Below, in pieces: positions 17,398-25,106 of a stretch of DNA of 32,125 nt (its first letter is position 1; the number at the start of each line of letters is the position of its first letter). The position numbers and the translations under genes were made by a program. A model generated the notes under the pieces. The model saw only the letters and a list, made by a program, of their open reading frames with translations. It was not told where the DNA came from and ran no database searches. The DNA comes from JALOPX01 sp041309605 (GTDB lineage Bacteria > Krumholzibacteriota > Krumholzibacteriia > Krumholzibacteriales > Krumholzibacteriaceae), in the NCBI GenBank assembly GCA_041309605.1, contig JBFYZH010000121.1:1-32125 (forward strand). The letters are read 5' to 3'.

Positions 17398-18345
17398 TTG
17401 GACCGAAACCTCGCCCTGGAACTGGTTCGTGTCACTGAGGCCGCCGCGCTCGCGTCGGCCCGGTTCATGGGTAAAGGGGATCCGCTTTCGGCCGACATGG
17501 CCGCCGCGTCCGCCATGGAACTCGCGATCCGCGGCGTGAGAATCACCGGAAACGTCATAATCGGCGATGAGAGTTGCGGGCCGGACTCCGCGCTTCGCAA
17601 GGGCTGCGTCGCGGGCGGGGGCGGCGAGATGGAACTCGACATGGCCATCGATCCGCTCGAGAGCAAGGCATCGCTGGCCGACGGGGGGGCCAACGCCATA
17701 TCGGCGATCACCGTCGGCGAGCGGGGATCCTTCTACCAGCACAAGTACCCGTACATGGAAAAGATCGCGGTCGGAGCGGATGCCGCGGACGGCATCGACC
17801 TCAACGTCTCCGTTTTCGACAATCTCGTCAGGATCGCCGAGGCGAAAAGAGTGTATGTCGAGGATCTTACGGTTTCGATACTCAATCGCGAGCGCCACAA
17901 AGACCTGATCGCGGAGGTCCGTAAAGCGGGCGCAAGGATAGAACTCTGCCGCGACGGCGATCTCGCCGCCGCCATATCGGCCGCGTTGCCCGGAACCGGG
18001 ATAGACGTCGCTATGGGGATCGGAGATTCGAGACAGGGTATACTGGCGGCAGCCGCTCTGGCGTGTCTCGGCGGAGGATTCCAGGCCCGGTTCGTGGAGA
18101 AGGAGAATGGCGGCACGGAAACGGAGAACCCGGACCTGAAGAAGATATTCGACATCGGCGACCTCACCGGAAACGGCAACATCATGTTTGCCGTGACCGG
18201 AGTCTCGCACAGCGATTTTCTGGAAGGCGTCTTGTTCAGGCCCGGGGGGGCGATCACGCATTCCCTCGTCCTGAGGGGAAAATCGGGGACGATCAGATTC
18301 CTCAAGACGGAACATTTCTTCGACATGGATCCGGATTACGCTTAG
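17398..18345 (+). CDS. GlpX-like (class II fructose-1,6-bisphosphatase family) protein with altered active site
   Basis: 315 residues from TTG 17398 (GAAGGG Shine-Dalgarno, 7-nt spacing). The whole length aligns without gaps for over 210 residues to the E. coli GlpX sequence as I remember it: RVTEAAALASARFMGKGD, AIDPLE, YMEKIAVG, DGDLAAAI, GIDVAMGIG and a C-terminal THSLVLRGKSGTIR. However, several catalytic or metal positions of GlpX differ: Glu57 is Asp, Glu59 is Ser, Asp61 is Gly, Thr90 is Lys and Glu213 is Gln. Asp33, Asp85, Glu88 and Tyr119 are kept. It may be a phosphatase with another substrate, or an inactive regulatory paralogue. A gluconeogenic role should not be assumed. It precedes rarA by 50 bp. 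Confidence 0.82.
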   Translation: MDRNLALELVRVTEAAALASARFMGKGDPLSADMAAASAMELAIRGVRITGNVIIGDESCGPDSALRKGCVAGGGGEMELDMAIDPLESKASLADGGANAISAITVGERGSFYQHKYPYMEKIAVGADAADGIDLNVSVFDNLVRIAEAKRVYVEDLTVSILNRERHKDLIAEVRKAGARIELCRDGDLAAAISAALPGTGIDVAMGIGDSRQGILAAAALACLGGGFQARFVEKENGGTETENPDLKKIFDIGDLTGNGNIMFAVTGVSHSDFLEGVLFRPGGAITHSLVLRGKSGTIRFLKTEHFFDMDPDYA

Positions 18346-18395
18346 GATGCCGGGTATCGGGACCCGGGGCGCCCGTTTTCGGGTCTTCCGACGAC

Positions 18396-19733
18396 ATGGA
18401 ACAGGACCTCTTTTCACAGAACGTACACCCGCCGCTGGCCGAACGGATGAGGCCGAAGATGCTCGACGATTTCGTCGGGCAGGATGAGATTGTCGGTGAG
18501 GGCCGGATTCTCAGGCGCATCCTCGGCCGGGGCCGGCTCGAATCGTCGCTTATCTTCTGGGGGCCGCCCGGGTGCGGAAAGACCACGCTGGCCCACCTGG
18601 TCGCCGGATCGGTCCGGTCGCATTTCGTCTTCTTTTCCGCGGTGACGGCCGGTATCGCCGAAGTCAGGAAGATCGTCGCCGAGGCCGATTCGCGGCTCAA
18701 GCTGACGGCTGAGAGGACGATCCTTTTCGTCGACGAGATACACCGCTTCAACAAGGCGCAGCAGGACGCCTTTTTACCCCACATCGAAAACGGAACGATC
18801 GTTCTCATAGGGGCCACGACTGAAAATCCAAGTTTCGAGGTGATATCTCCGCTTCTTTCGAGATGCCGCGTCTTCATCCTAAAACAGCTCGCGGAGACGG
18901 ATGTCGTTTCCATAATGAGAAGGGCGATCGACGATCCCGAAAGAGGTTTCGGCGGCAGAAATATATCGGTCCTCGACGAGAACCTTCATTATCTCGCCCA
19001 CCTTGCCGCCGGGGACGCCCGCACCGCGCTTAACGCGCTGGAGATGGTCGTCGAATCCCTCGACGACGGCTCGGGGAAGGTCTTGCTGACCCGCGAATCG
19101 ATCGAGGAGGCGGCCCAGCGAAGGAATATCTTCTACGACAAAAAGGGCGAGCATCATTTCAACATAATATCGGCTCTGCACAAGAGCCTCAGGGGCGGAG
19201 ACCCCGACGCCGGCCTCTACTGGCTGGCGCGGATGCTCGAGGCGGGGGAGGACCCGCTGTACGTGGCGAGAAGGCTCGTCCGGTTCGCCTCGGAGGATAT
19301 CGGCAACGCCGATCCGGTGGCGCTCCAGGTGGCGGTGAATGCGGTGGAGACGGTAAGGTTCATCGGGATGCCTGAGGGCAAGCTTGCCCTGGCCCAGGTG
19401 GTCACCTACATGGCGACCGCGCCCAAGAGCAACGCCCTTTACACGGCGTACGGCGCCGCTGCGGCCGACGTAAAGGAATTCGGACCCCTGCCCGTCCCGC
19501 TGTGGATCAGGAACGCGCCGACACGTCTCATGAAGGAGGCCGGTTACGGCAGCGGATACGAATATCCCCATGACGATCCCGACGCTGTTACCGGACAGGA
19601 ATATTTCCCGGATGAACTGGCTGGCAGGGAATATTACCGGCCCTTCGAACGCGGATTTGAACGGGAGATCATTAAAAGGATCGAATACTGGAAGAATCTG
19701 CGCGCCGGAAAAAAGAAAAACGAGGAAAAATAA
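18396..19733 (+). CDS. rarA: Replication-associated recombination protein A (AAA+ ATPase)
   Basis: 445 residues from ATG 18396, the typical RarA/MgsA length; the opening MEQDLFSQNVHPPLAERMRP is characteristic. Seen: Walker A GPPGCGKT (56-63), Walker B ILFVDEIHRFNKAQQDAFLP (109-128), sensor 1 IGATTENPSF (138-147), and SRC (155-157) with the arginine finger. The C-terminal tetramerisation region has AQVVTYMATAPKSNALYTAY, diagnostic of the family. The protein acts at stalled replication forks and on single-stranded DNA gaps. The Shine-Dalgarno is weak, and translation may depend on read-through from the gene 50 bp upstream. Confidence 0.96.
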   Translation: MEQDLFSQNVHPPLAERMRPKMLDDFVGQDEIVGEGRILRRILGRGRLESSLIFWGPPGCGKTTLAHLVAGSVRSHFVFFSAVTAGIAEVRKIVAEADSRLKLTAERTILFVDEIHRFNKAQQDAFLPHIENGTIVLIGATTENPSFEVISPLLSRCRVFILKQLAETDVVSIMRRAIDDPERGFGGRNISVLDENLHYLAHLAAGDARTALNALEMVVESLDDGSGKVLLTRESIEEAAQRRNIFYDKKGEHHFNIISALHKSLRGGDPDAGLYWLARMLEAGEDPLYVARRLVRFASEDIGNADPVALQVAVNAVETVRFIGMPEGKLALAQVVTYMATAPKSNALYTAYGAAAADVKEFGPLPVPLWIRNAPTRLMKEAGYGSGYEYPHDDPDAVTGQEYFPDELAGREYYRPFERGFEREIIKRIEYWKNLRAGKKKNEEK

Positions 19734-19877
19734 TCGTACCCGCGGGTGGCCTGCCGCGGTGGCTCATCATGCCCCGCGACGGAGCGTCGTTTCCGCCTGT
19801 TCCGTAATCTTCCTTCTTGCAATGGGTACCCCTTGAGACCTCGACCATTGTATCAAGCCCTGGCAGTCATCCGCCTA

Positions 19878-19906
19878 TTGACTTTTCCACTCCGACATGG
19901 CATACT
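19878..19906 (+). promoter_or_regulatory. Candidate promoter of the secreted-protein gene at 19990
   Basis: TTGACT (19878-19883), a 17-nt spacer, then CATACT (19901-19906, 4 of 6 matches). It lies within the 256-bp spacer after rarA, about 85 bp before the start codon. Confidence 0.5.
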
Positions 19907-19989
19907 AGACTCTGTAAAACGTATGCTTTGAGACCTGTGACAATACATATTGGAATCGCACATTCGGGGCACAACAGAGGAGTGGCAAC

Positions 19990-20985
19990 ATGCGCGGAAG
20001 GAAGCCCCTTTACCTTTTTGCAGGCCCGTTGTTCATACTGGCGGTACTGTCGGCGGCACTTTCAAGCCCGGCCTTTGCCCAATGCTACGGATCGTTGTCG
20101 ATCTCGCCGGCTTTCTTCGAATATGACTACCTCGTGAGGCTCTGTGTCCATTTCGGCGGCGGATCGTCGATCCCCGAAGATATCGTCTGCAACAGGAGCA
20201 GGATCGAAGGGGAGGATATCATACAGGTGCCGATCTGGTTCTATAACGGGCACGAGGGGGTCGGCAGTCTTGAATTCGCCATCGAATCGAACGATTCCAT
20301 CATAAGCTTCGCCCCGGAAAACTGTTTCGAGATATACAGCTCCTCCTGGCACGAGTATGCGGGCTTCAACAGGATGAACGTCGAGATCGAAGCGTGCACG
20401 CCGATCTGCGGGCCGGCCCTTGCCGGGTACGTATATATCGTGCCCTCCGCAGGATCCGAGTTGACGTGGATCAATATCGTCCCGAACGCCGACAAGGGCA
20501 GGATGTTCGCCTCCGACGCGTCCGGTACGGGCCACTACATGTTCAGCCCTCATCACGGCGGCTACGTGGGGAATTCGTACCTCTACACCTGCCAGCAGCC
20601 GATCTGCGCCGAACCGAACATGCCGGTGACTTCGCTGGTGGCGCAGGCGGGATTCGCCCGGGCGGTAAAGCTGACATGGACGGCGGGGGAGGGTAACTGG
20701 ACGGTCATAATGGCGAGGACCGACCGGTACCCGACTGGATACGACGACGGGCGTCGCGTCGTTGTCATGCCGTGCACACCCGGACAGCAGTTGTATTTTT
20801 TCGATACCGCCGTGCCGGATCTCGCGATTGTCTACTACAAGGCCTTCGCCCTGACGAAGGACGCGTCGGGAAATATCCTGAACAACTCGTTTGTCGAATG
20901 CTCGGCGACGGATACCGCTTTTGTCCGCAACGAGATAGCGACGGAATCCTCCTCGTGGGGCGCTCTGAAATCGCTCGGTCTTTAA
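19990..20985 (+). CDS. Secreted protein of unknown function with SSWG-type C-terminal tail
   Basis: 331 residues with a clear signal peptide (cleavage near SPAFA|Q, residues 26-31) and an AGAGGAG Shine-Dalgarno at 19976-19982. The mature protein has about ten cysteines, many in pairs likely to form disulfides. An N-terminal beta-rich domain (about 75-200, cohesin- or adhesin-like in appearance: VPIWFYNGHEGVGSLEFAIE) is followed by an FnIII-like domain from about 212 (PVTSLVAQAGFARAVKLTW). It ends ATESSSWGALKSLGL, nearly the same tail as the unrelated beta-helix protein ending at 31603. I recognise no family. Extracellular or surface location is inferred. Confidence 0.75.
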   Translation: MRGRKPLYLFAGPLFILAVLSAALSSPAFAQCYGSLSISPAFFEYDYLVRLCVHFGGGSSIPEDIVCNRSRIEGEDIIQVPIWFYNGHEGVGSLEFAIESNDSIISFAPENCFEIYSSSWHEYAGFNRMNVEIEACTPICGPALAGYVYIVPSAGSELTWINIVPNADKGRMFASDASGTGHYMFSPHHGGYVGNSYLYTCQQPICAEPNMPVTSLVAQAGFARAVKLTWTAGEGNWTVIMARTDRYPTGYDDGRRVVVMPCTPGQQLYFFDTAVPDLAIVYYKAFALTKDASGNILNNSFVECSATDTAFVRNEIATESSSWGALKSLGL

Positions 20986-21069
20986 GATCCCGTCCGATAA
21001 AAGGATTAAAGTCTTATTTTCCTTCTGTCGATCATCGAATCATAACGATGGAACCAGTCATGGAGGTCG

Positions 21070-21741
21070 ATGGAAGTGGATAGCTTTAACGATATGCTCG
21101 GAGCGAAGGATATCCTGGTCGCCGAGGACGACAAGGATCTCAGGCGCCTCCTTCAATTCGACCTTGAATCGAGCGGCTTCAAGGTCAGGCTCGCCGAGAA
21201 CGGCAAGATAGCTCTCGACATGATACGGGAAAAGAAACCTGAATGCCTTATCCTAGACGTGATGATGCCCGTGATGGACGGATTCGACGTCTGCAAGAGA
21301 CTCAAGTCCCTCGACAGTACGAAGGACATTCCGATCATCTTCCTGACCGCCCGGGGAACGACGGAGGACAAGGTCAAGGCGATGGGGTTCAACGCGGACG
21401 ATTACATGATCAAGCCTTTCGATTTCAAGGAGCTTATCGCCAGGGTCAACCTGCATATTTCCAAGAAGGACATGAAGCTCTACGACATCGAGCACGCCGG
21501 CGAAAAGGCCATGAAGAACCTGGTCTGCGATCTCTCCGAGAAACTGGCCGAGCCGCTGGACCAGTTGAGAAAAGAGCTGCTCGAGATCATGGCGAGGTCC
21601 GATGGCGACCCCGGGATCCTGGAATCGGTGAGGAAATGTGAAGCGGTGAGAAGGGGAATCAGGGATATCTTCGTCGAGATGCAGAGGGAGATCAATCCAT
21701 TCTACGACCCGGAACCGGAGCAGGAGTCGGTCGAAGTATAA
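21070..21741 (+). CDS. Response regulator with receiver domain and helical C-terminus
   Basis: A 223-residue protein with GGAGG 3-8 nt before ATG 21070. A complete CheY-like receiver domain is present: acidic pocket Glu19/Asp20/Asp21, phospho-acceptor Asp63 in LILDVMMPVMDG, Thr93 and Lys115 (IKPF). After residue 130 there is no DNA-binding or enzymatic output domain, only charged helices (LAEPLDQLRKELLEIMA and onward) that could dimerise or contact a partner. No histidine kinase gene is adjacent. It is convergent with the HAD phosphatase gene, 63 bp away. Confidence 0.9.
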   Translation: MEVDSFNDMLGAKDILVAEDDKDLRRLLQFDLESSGFKVRLAENGKIALDMIREKKPECLILDVMMPVMDGFDVCKRLKSLDSTKDIPIIFLTARGTTEDKVKAMGFNADDYMIKPFDFKELIARVNLHISKKDMKLYDIEHAGEKAMKNLVCDLSEKLAEPLDQLRKELLEIMARSDGDPGILESVRKCEAVRRGIRDIFVEMQREINPFYDPEPEQESVEV

Positions 21742-21804
21742 TATCTCCGCCGGGCCTCCGCAGGCCCTCCGCTCGTCTTTGCGGGCCGGAGGCCGGCCAC
21801 CCCG

Positions 21805-22497
21805 TCAGGTCCGGAATCCCGCCCCGATCATCAGCCCGTACAGTTCGTCAAGCCCCGACAGATGAAGATCGCTGGCCCCGAGATCGAATCCCTTCGTCAC
21901 TTCCGTTTCGATCGTGACGACCTTCATGCCGGCCTTGTGCGCCGCGATGACCCCCTTTTCAGCGTCCTCCACGGCGAAGCATTCGGCGGCGCCCAGACCC
22001 AGCGCGGCGACAGCCCTCGTATACGTTTCGGGATGGGGTTTCGTCTTTTCTATTCCATCCTTGCCGATTACGGCACGAAAAAGATCCTCCAGGCCGGCCC
22101 CGGACAGCAGCGCGCGGATATCCCTGCCGTACGATCCCGAAGCGATCGCCAGAAGATGGCCGTACGCGTGGAAGCCTTCGATTATCTTCAGCGCCGCGGG
22201 GAAAAAGGGGATCTCCCCCGACATGCAGAACGACGAATAAATGGGGTCTTTTTCGACGCGGATCATCGCGGGATTGAAAGCCAGGCCGTGGCGCGATATC
22301 TCCCCCTCTGCCCCCCCGCCCTTCGATGTCCATTCGAGCCAGTATTCGTCGCGGTCCAGCGTGTGTCCCCTCGAACCGAAGACCCGGGCGTATGCCATGT
22401 AGTGGAAAGGCTCGGAATCAACGAGCACATTGTCGAAATCGAAGATCACCGCCTTCGTCCCGTCAATAATGCTCCTGAATGTGTCGAGCCTGGTCAA
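21805..22497 (-). CDS. HAD-superfamily phosphatase (beta-phosphoglucomutase/phosphoglycolate phosphatase-like)
   Basis: 230 residues from TTG 22497, preferred because AAAGGGAG lies 6 nt upstream. The longer reading from ATG 22551 adds an Arg/Ala-rich stretch that overlaps a hairpin. Seen: motif I DFDNVLVDSE (20-29), with Asp20 as nucleophile and Asp22 as acid; motif II IASGS; Lys in motif III (KTKPHPETY); motif IV VEDAEKGVIAAHKAGM. The cap domain is the alpha-helical C1 type. Substrate is probably a small sugar phosphate or phosphoglycolate, not decidable from sequence. Confidence 0.88.
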   Translation of the reverse strand: MTRLDTFRSIIDGTKAVIFDFDNVLVDSEPFHYMAYARVFGSRGHTLDRDEYWLEWTSKGGGAEGEISRHGLAFNPAMIRVEKDPIYSSFCMSGEIPFFPAALKIIEGFHAYGHLLAIASGSYGRDIRALLSGAGLEDLFRAVIGKDGIEKTKPHPETYTRAVAALGLGAAECFAVEDAEKGVIAAHKAGMKVVTIETEVTKGFDLGASDLHLSGLDELYGLMIGAGFRT

Positions 22498-22515
22498 GCG
22501 AGTCTCCCTTTGAGC

Positions 22516-22555
22516 GGCCGCGCGCGGTCGCGCACGGCAGTGCGCGGCCATTTTT
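22516..22555 (+). terminator. GC-rich hairpin with T run between the HAD and GNAT genes
   Basis: GGCCGCGCGC (22516-22525) pairs with GTGCGCGGCC (22540-22549), 10 bp including one wobble, then ATTTTT. On the plus strand it has terminator form and could stop rightward antisense reading through the HAD gene. On the minus strand it would sit in the HAD leader, right before the Shine-Dalgarno. Confidence 0.5.
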
Positions 22556-22557
22556 AA

Positions 22558-22586
22558 TTGACCTTGCGTTCATAAGGCTTTACCCT
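22558..22586 (+). promoter_or_regulatory. Candidate promoter of the GNAT gene
   Basis: TTGACC (22558-22563), a 17-nt spacer, then TACCCT (22581-22586). The -10 is weak by E. coli standards but resembles the TACCTT at the same spacing upstream of sdhC. Confidence 0.35.
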
Positions 22587-22668
22587 GCCGGAGTGTAACA
22601 TTCTTTTCGTTCCTGTACAAGCGGTTGCTCGCATACCGGGCGCGGATCGGGGGGAAACGGCGATCGGC

Positions 22669-23130
22669 ATGGATCGGGAGATCTTCAAGGTGACCGAAAC
22701 CAATCCACGTCTTTCGATGGATATCGAAAATCTTCTTCAATCCGCCGGTCTTTCGGAAAGAAATACGGCTGATGGCGACCTTTTTGCATCGTTCGATTCC
22801 GACGGGACGGTAACGGGAGCCGCCGCGGGCAGGCAGTTCGAAAAGGACTCGCTGCTGAGGTTCGTGGCGGTGAAAGAGGAGTACAGGAGGGAAAGCACGG
22901 GCAGCGCCCTCGTCGGAAGGCTGCTTTCATATTACGCCGGGACATGCGAAAGAACCTTCGTTCTTTCCCGGCCGGACGCGGCTGCCTTCTTCGGGCGCTT
23001 CGGTTTCGAAAGGATTCAATCGGACCGCCTGCCGGACAGGATAAGGGATTCGGCGGATCTCAGGAAGGTAAGGATAGCGTCCTGCGAGATAATGGTGCTC
23101 GATCTGCCGAAAAAATGGCCGATAGTATAG
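22669..23130 (+). CDS. GNAT-family N-acetyltransferase
   Basis: A 153-residue protein with the GNAT core. LLRFVAVKEEYRRESTGSALVGRLLSYY (beta4-alpha3; the acetyl-CoA loop reads RRESTGSA) is followed by a FVLSRPDAAAFFGRFGFERI segment (beta5-alpha4) typical of the superfamily. The N-terminal third is poorly conserved, so the acceptor cannot be inferred. The start ATG 22669 has only a distant GGGGGG; a few residues either way are possible. It is followed after a 156-bp repeat-bearing spacer by the PP2C gene. Confidence 0.72.
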   Translation: MDREIFKVTETNPRLSMDIENLLQSAGLSERNTADGDLFASFDSDGTVTGAAAGRQFEKDSLLRFVAVKEEYRRESTGSALVGRLLSYYAGTCERTFVLSRPDAAAFFGRFGFERIQSDRLPDRIRDSADLRKVRIASCEIMVLDLPKKWPIV

Positions 23131-23169
23131 AACGTAAAGGCGGCCTGCCGGAGACCGCGGCCCGATGGA

Positions 23170-23237
23170 TATTCCGGCCTGACGGCCGTTGCATCCTGAA
23201 GGGTATTCGGGCCCGGCGGCTGTCGCGTCCTGAAGGA
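23170..23237. repeat. Two-copy 34-bp tandem repeat
   Basis: Adjacent units 23170-23203 and 23204-23237 match at 27 of 34 positions; both open TATTC and end TCCTGAAGG. They lie in the spacer between the GNAT and PP2C genes, ending 49 bp before the PP2C start. Confidence 0.8.
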
Positions 23238-23286
23238 TAACGCGGCACGATGGTTTTTACGGCTCTCGGAAGGACAGGAACCGGCG

Positions 23287-24045
23287 ATGCTGGACAAGGA
23301 AAAAAATCTTCCCTTCACCCTCGGCGCGAAAAGCGACAGGGGACGAAAGCGCAGGCAGAACGAGGACTATTTCGGCATCTTCGAACCCGAGAACGAGGAA
23401 CTGATGACAAGCCGCGGCGTGCTGGCTGTGCTGGCGGACGGTATGGGCGGGCATTTTTCCGGCGGCGAGGCGAGCCGCATGGCGGTCGAAGTGCTGGGCG
23501 AGGCCTATTTCAAGGGCGAAGAAAAGGCTGAAAAGGTCCTCGAATCGTCCTTCCTGACGGCGAACAACGAGGTGTTCGGCAGGGTGGGGGACGGGAAGAA
23601 CGGGCTGGCCGGGACGACCCTCACGGCCGTCGCGCTTTTCCCCGATCATTTCATCATAGCCCACGCCGGCGATTCGCGCGTTTATCTCGCGCGATCGGGC
23701 AGGATGGACCAGCTCACGAAGGATCACAGCCTCGTCGGGGAAATGATGCACAAGGGGATACTCAAGAGGGAAGAGGCTCGCAATCATCCGAAGAGGAACA
23801 TCATAACAAGGGCGGTCGGCCTGAGGGAGGACGTAGGGCCCGATATCACGGGTCCGGCGCGGTTTGTGGCGGGCGACCGCATTCTCATATGTTCGGACGG
23901 CCTCTATTCGATGTTAAAAGACGAGGAGATCGCGGAGATTCTAGTGTCGAACGATCCGGCCGCCGCATGCAAGGCCCTCGTGGAGAAGTCTAACGAGAAG
24001 GGCGGCGACGACAACATCACCGTGATCGTCGCGATGAGAGACTGA
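23287..24045 (+). CDS. PP2C-type serine/threonine protein phosphatase
   Basis: A 252-residue metal-dependent phosphatase of the Stp/PrpC type. Seen: SDRGRKRRQNEDYF (16-29) with metal ligands Glu26/Asp27, LADGMGGH (49-56), GTTLTAVAL, AHAGDSRVYL, LICSDGLYSML and the closing GGDDNITVIV. All expected metal-binding Asp residues are present. Such enzymes usually oppose a Hanks-type Ser/Thr kinase, but none lies in the window. The start ATG has AGGA 10-14 nt upstream. It is convergent with the beta-barrel gene, 13 bp away. Confidence 0.95.
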   Translation: MLDKEKNLPFTLGAKSDRGRKRRQNEDYFGIFEPENEELMTSRGVLAVLADGMGGHFSGGEASRMAVEVLGEAYFKGEEKAEKVLESSFLTANNEVFGRVGDGKNGLAGTTLTAVALFPDHFIIAHAGDSRVYLARSGRMDQLTKDHSLVGEMMHKGILKREEARNHPKRNIITRAVGLREDVGPDITGPARFVAGDRILICSDGLYSMLKDEEIAEILVSNDPAAACKALVEKSNEKGGDDNITVIVAMRD

Positions 24046-24058
24046 AAGATCCGCCGTC

Positions 24059-24763
24059 TCAGAAGACCAGGTTCAGCGCCGCTCCGAATGTGGTGGTCCC
24101 GTCGAGCTTGATCTCGAGCATGAGCTGCAGGTCGTCCCTCAGTTCCAGTTTCAATCCGCCGCGTATCACCGTATCGGTGTCGTTCTTGTCCCCGCCGTCG
24201 CAGGATTGCGCGGCGCCGTCGCAGAAATTTCCGTCGTGAAAAAAGGCTGTGTAGAAACCGGCCGAACCGTACGGCTCCATCGGCATCGAGGTCTCGGCGA
24301 TCAGCTTTCCGCTCACCATCAGGCAAAGCCCCATGACGGTTCTTCCATAGTCGCCGGAGAGCATGTGGCCAAGGGCCGCGTCGGCGGCAAGATCGACGGG
24401 AAGGGTCGACTCGGGGCCAAGAAGGTAGTACTTGAAATCGACCCCGGCGCCGAACGAATTGAAATCGTGGAACCTTTCGTAACCGGCCTGGAATCCAAGG
24501 TCGCTTCGCGAGGTGATCCTGAAGCGCGCCATCGCCCCCGTATGCACCTCGTTCTTGCCGGTCGACATGAAGAGCCCTCCCTCGCCGTCCGAGGCGATCC
24601 CCGCCGTAGTGAACTGCCCGAAGATCTGCGAATCGGCGGGGCCGGAGAAGACAAGGAGCGCACACGCCGCAAGGGCGGCAGGGAGCGTGAAGGCCGAAAA
24701 AGCGGCAGGGAGCGCCAAACGGCCTGTGCGACGGACCGTTGTTTCGACGGGGCTTCTTTTCAC
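24059..24763 (-). CDS. Putative outer-membrane beta-barrel protein
   Basis: 234 residues from GTG 24763, preferred because GAAAGGA (24778-24772) sits 8 nt upstream. The in-frame ATG 24772 overlaps that site and has none of its own. A signal-like hydrophobic stretch follows a basic N-terminus (RRTGRLALPAAFSAFTLPAA onward, cleavage near PADSQ). The mature part alternates strand residues and ends GAALNLVF, with a terminal Phe as in outer-membrane barrels. Four cysteines cluster in one loop (FCDGAAQSCDGG). No family is recognised. Upstream lies an unusual ACCCGGGACC repeat array. Confidence 0.7.
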   Translation of the reverse strand: MKRSPVETTVRRTGRLALPAAFSAFTLPAALAACALLVFSGPADSQIFGQFTTAGIASDGEGGLFMSTGKNEVHTGAMARFRITSRSDLGFQAGYERFHDFNSFGAGVDFKYYLLGPESTLPVDLAADAALGHMLSGDYGRTVMGLCLMVSGKLIAETSMPMEPYGSAGFYTAFFHDGNFCDGAAQSCDGGDKNDTDTVIRGGLKLELRDDLQLMLEIKLDGTTTFGAALNLVF

Positions 24764-24842
24764 TTCATCCATCCTTTCGATCGGCGTTGCGCGCGACACG
24801 AGACCGGTACCCGGCTCGCTGCCCGGGTTTTGTCTGAAACGC

Positions 24843-24926
24843 GACCCGGGACCGGGGATTGTTCTTCGACCCGGGACCTGGTCGGGAACGTTACCCGGGA
24901 CCTGGTCGGGATCATGACCCGGGACC
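24843..24926. repeat. Tandem array of ACCCGGGACC units with about 24-bp period
   Basis: Four ACCCGGGACC copies, with first bases at 24844, 24869, 24893 and 24917 (periods 25, 24 and 24 bp). The middle two continue identically as TGGTCGGGA. A related ACCCGG/CCCGGG pair lies just before (24809-24827). The core contains the palindrome CCCGGG. The array fills the divergent spacer between the beta-barrel gene and nrdJ. Confidence 0.85.
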
Positions 24927-24992
24927 GGGGTCGAATATATCATACGACGATTAATTTTTCAGCCTCGATTTTGTTCAGATTTTATGTTGACG

Positions 24993-25008
24993 GCACTATA
25001 TCTGGTAT
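24993..25008 (+). promoter_or_regulatory. Candidate NrdR box upstream of nrdJ
   Basis: GCACTATATCTGGTAT matches 12 of 16 positions of the NrdR box consensus as I recall it (acaCwAtATaTwGtgt), including all strongly conserved core bases. It overlaps a possible -35 TTGACG (24987-24992). NrdR boxes usually come in pairs; only a weak partial second site is visible 21 bp upstream. Confidence 0.45.
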
Positions 25009-25106
25009 GTAAACATCCCGGCGGCCCCAAGATATTGGCGCGATGTACCGGGGGCCGGTCAATATAAAAAAATTATCGGTAACTAATTGTACAACTGGAG
25101 GTTAGC

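Noticed and set aside
19830..19936. TTGAGACCT repeated at about 19832 and 19928 after rarA
   Set aside because: A nine-base match over 100 bp, without extension, is within chance.
24944..25106. Cobalamin riboswitch before nrdJ
   Set aside because: No B12-box-like sequence (GCCACTG) or conserved fold could be found; only a short GGCCCC/GGGGCC hairpin (25023-25056) is present.
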